From contig JAQBPZ010000358.1 in assembly GCA_028287225.1 (NCBI GenBank), positions 1-26,423 of the forward strand: a stretch of 26,423 bases of DNA, written 5' to 3'. Below are positions 25,227 through 26,423 of this stretch, piece by piece. Made by a program: the position numbers and the translations under genes. Each line of letters opens with the position of its first letter. Within the stretch, counting starts at the first letter, position 1. Below the pieces are notes generated by a model that was not told where the DNA came from, ran no database searches, and saw nothing but the letters and a program-made list of their open reading frames with translations. This stretch comes from Gemmatimonadota bacterium (GTDB taxonomy: Bacteria > Gemmatimonadota > Gemmatimonadetes > Gemmatimonadales > Gemmatimonadaceae).

Positions 25227-26423
25227 ATGATGCCTGCGCGCCTCTCCACCGTCACCTCCTCGCTCATCGGGTCCGAGATCCTCAAGATCGGCGCCGACGT
25301 GCGTGCGCTCGTCGCGCAGGGGCGGGAGATCTGCAACCTCACCGTCGGCGACTTCGCGCCCTCCGAGTTCCGGGTTCCCGCCGAGCTGGAGATGGGCATC
25401 GTGGACGCGCTGCGGGCGGGGGAGACGAACTACCCGCCCTCGGACGGCCTCCCGCCCCTGCGCCAGGCCGTGCGCGCGCTCTATGCCCGCTCCCTCGGCT
25501 TCACCCCCGAGCTGGCGCAGGTGATCGTGACCGGCGGCTCGCGGCCGGGCATCTACGCCGCGTACCGCGCGCTGGTGGATCCGGGCGAGCGGGTGGTGTA
25601 TCCCACGCCGTCGTGGAACAACAACCACTACACGCACCTCGTGGGTGCGGAGGGGGTCGCGGTTCCGACGGATGCGTCGACGTCGTTCATGCCCACGCGC
25701 GCCGCCCTGGAAGAGGCCGTGCGCGGCGCGCGGCTGCTGGCGCTCTGCTCGCCGCAGAATCCCGCCGGCACGATGTTCACCGCCGATGGACTGCGCGAGA
25801 TCTGCGCGCTCGTGGTGGAGGAGAACGCGCGGCGCGGCCCCGGCGAGCGTCCGCTGTTCCTGCTGTACGACCAGGTGTACTGGGCGCTGACCCTGGGCGA
25901 CACGCCGCACGTGCACCCGGTTGGGGTGCTGCCCGCCGTCGCGCCGTATACGGTATACATCGACGGCATCTCCAAGTCGCTCGCCGCCACCGGGGTGCGC
26001 GTGGGCTGGATCGTGGCGCCGGCCGACATCGCCGGTGCCATGAGCGCGCTGCTGGGCCACATCGGGGCATGGGCACCGCGCGCCGAGCAGCGGGCCGTCG
26101 CGAGCTTCCTGGACGACACCGCGGCGATGGCCGCGTATCGCGGGCGCATGGTGGCCGCGGTGCGCGCACGGCTGGACGCGCTGCATGACGGCATCGTCGC
26201 CATGCGGAATGCGGGCCTGCCGGTGGACGCCATCGCCCCGGCGGGCGCCATCTACCTGAGCGTGCGGTTCGTCCTCGCCGGCCGCCGCACCCCGTCGGGC
26301 GAGCTCCTGCGCGACGACGAGGCGGTGCGCGCCTGGCTGCTGCACGAGGCGGGCATCGCCATCGTCCCCTTCCAGGCGTTCGGCGTGCGCGGCGACACCG
26401 GCTGGTTCCGCCTCTCGGTGGGC
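25227..26423 (+). CDS. Class I/II pyridoxal-phosphate aminotransferase (3' end outside the window)
   Basis: An open frame of 399 codons continues past the window edge without a stop. The fold type I aminotransferase marks are clear: NYPPSDGLPPLRQAV, VIVTGGSRPGIYAAYRAL (cofactor phosphate region), YPTPSWNNNHY, SPQNPAG (Asn178), LLYDQVYW (Asp215, Tyr218), the Schiff-base Lys250 in IDGISKSLAATGVRVGW with Arg258, and the carboxylate-binding Arg395 in WFRLSVG. It is most like the aspartate/aromatic subgroup; substrate cannot be fixed from sequence. Two ATG codons are adjacent (25227 and 25230), with no ribosome site. It is divergent from the response regulator with 123 bp between. Confidence 0.9.
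   Translation, partial: MMPARLSTVTSSLIGSEILKIGADVRALVAQGREICNLTVGDFAPSEFRVPAELEMGIVDALRAGETNYPPSDGLPPLRQAVRALYARSLGFTPELAQVIVTGGSRPGIYAAYRALVDPGERVVYPTPSWNNNHYTHLVGAEGVAVPTDASTSFMPTRAALEEAVRGARLLALCSPQNPAGTMFTADGLREICALVVEENARRGPGERPLFLLYDQVYWALTLGDTPHVHPVGVLPAVAPYTVYIDGISKSLAATGVRVGWIVAPADIAGAMSALLGHIGAWAPRAEQRAVASFLDDTAAMAAYRGRMVAAVRARLDALHDGIVAMRNAGLPVDAIAPAGAIYLSVRFVLAGRRTPSGELLRDDEAVRAWLLHEAGIAIVPFQAFGVRGDTGWFRLSVG

Overview
This is a high-GC chromosomal window from a Gram-negative bacterium. A SusC/SusD outer-membrane pair, several probable lipoproteins, many GC-rich genes with weak or absent Shine-Dalgarno sites, and a typical 'environmental' gene mix suggest Gemmatimonadota (Gemmatimonas/Gemmatirosa-like). 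That placement is an inference from gene content; no rRNA or other phylogenetic marker is present. No tRNA, rRNA, CRISPR array, transposase or phage gene was seen.

Layout. 0.4-3.7 kb: a YigZ/IMPACT-family protein, a GHL10/DUF187 cell-wall glycosidase-like lipoprotein, and a secreted one-cysteine MsrA on the opposite strand. 4.1-7.2 kb (minus): a two-domain KaiC-like ATPase whose stop overlaps the GTG start of a hybrid-type histidine kinase (degenerate receiver, PAS, HisKA, HATPase). 7.6-10.8 kb: a periplasmic PQQ alcohol dehydrogenase with the Asp-Tyr-Asp signature of lanthanide-dependent enzymes, a DoxX-like membrane protein, and a class I cytochrome c lipoprotein that could accept its electrons. 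11.3-12.2 kb: a Xre/MbcA-type antitoxin and RES-domain toxin pair in which the toxin lacks an obvious normal start codon. 12.9-14.4 kb (minus): a YgiB-like lipoprotein coupled to a YgiC/glutathionylspermidine-synthase-like ATP-grasp protein. 14.6-17.1 kb (minus): a TctC/Bug-type solute-binding lipoprotein followed by a citrate/tricarballylate-type MFS symporter. 17.2-21.6 kb (minus): SusC then SusD. 21.8-25.1 kb: a secreted YncE-like beta-propeller protein, and an OmpR/EnvZ-type regulator-kinase operon. The window ends inside a class I/II aminotransferase.

The most striking feature lies outside the genes. All nine intergenic gaps longer than about 170 bp in the first 14.6 kb contain an imperfect palindrome, from about 70 to 610 bp. 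Most have different sequences; two sub-families recur (the 'CCACGGAGGACACAGAGG' type and the 'CCGCGGAGGACGCGGAGG' type, both built on a 9-bp unit). One carries GGGATTA tandem repeats in both arms, and the largest has a smaller palindrome nested in its loop. They occur in convergent, divergent and tandem gaps alike, so they are not simply terminators. The right part of the window (15-26 kb) has none of this size. I regard this as a family of hairpin-forming intergenic repeats, either non-autonomous mobile elements or structured RNA/DNA sites.
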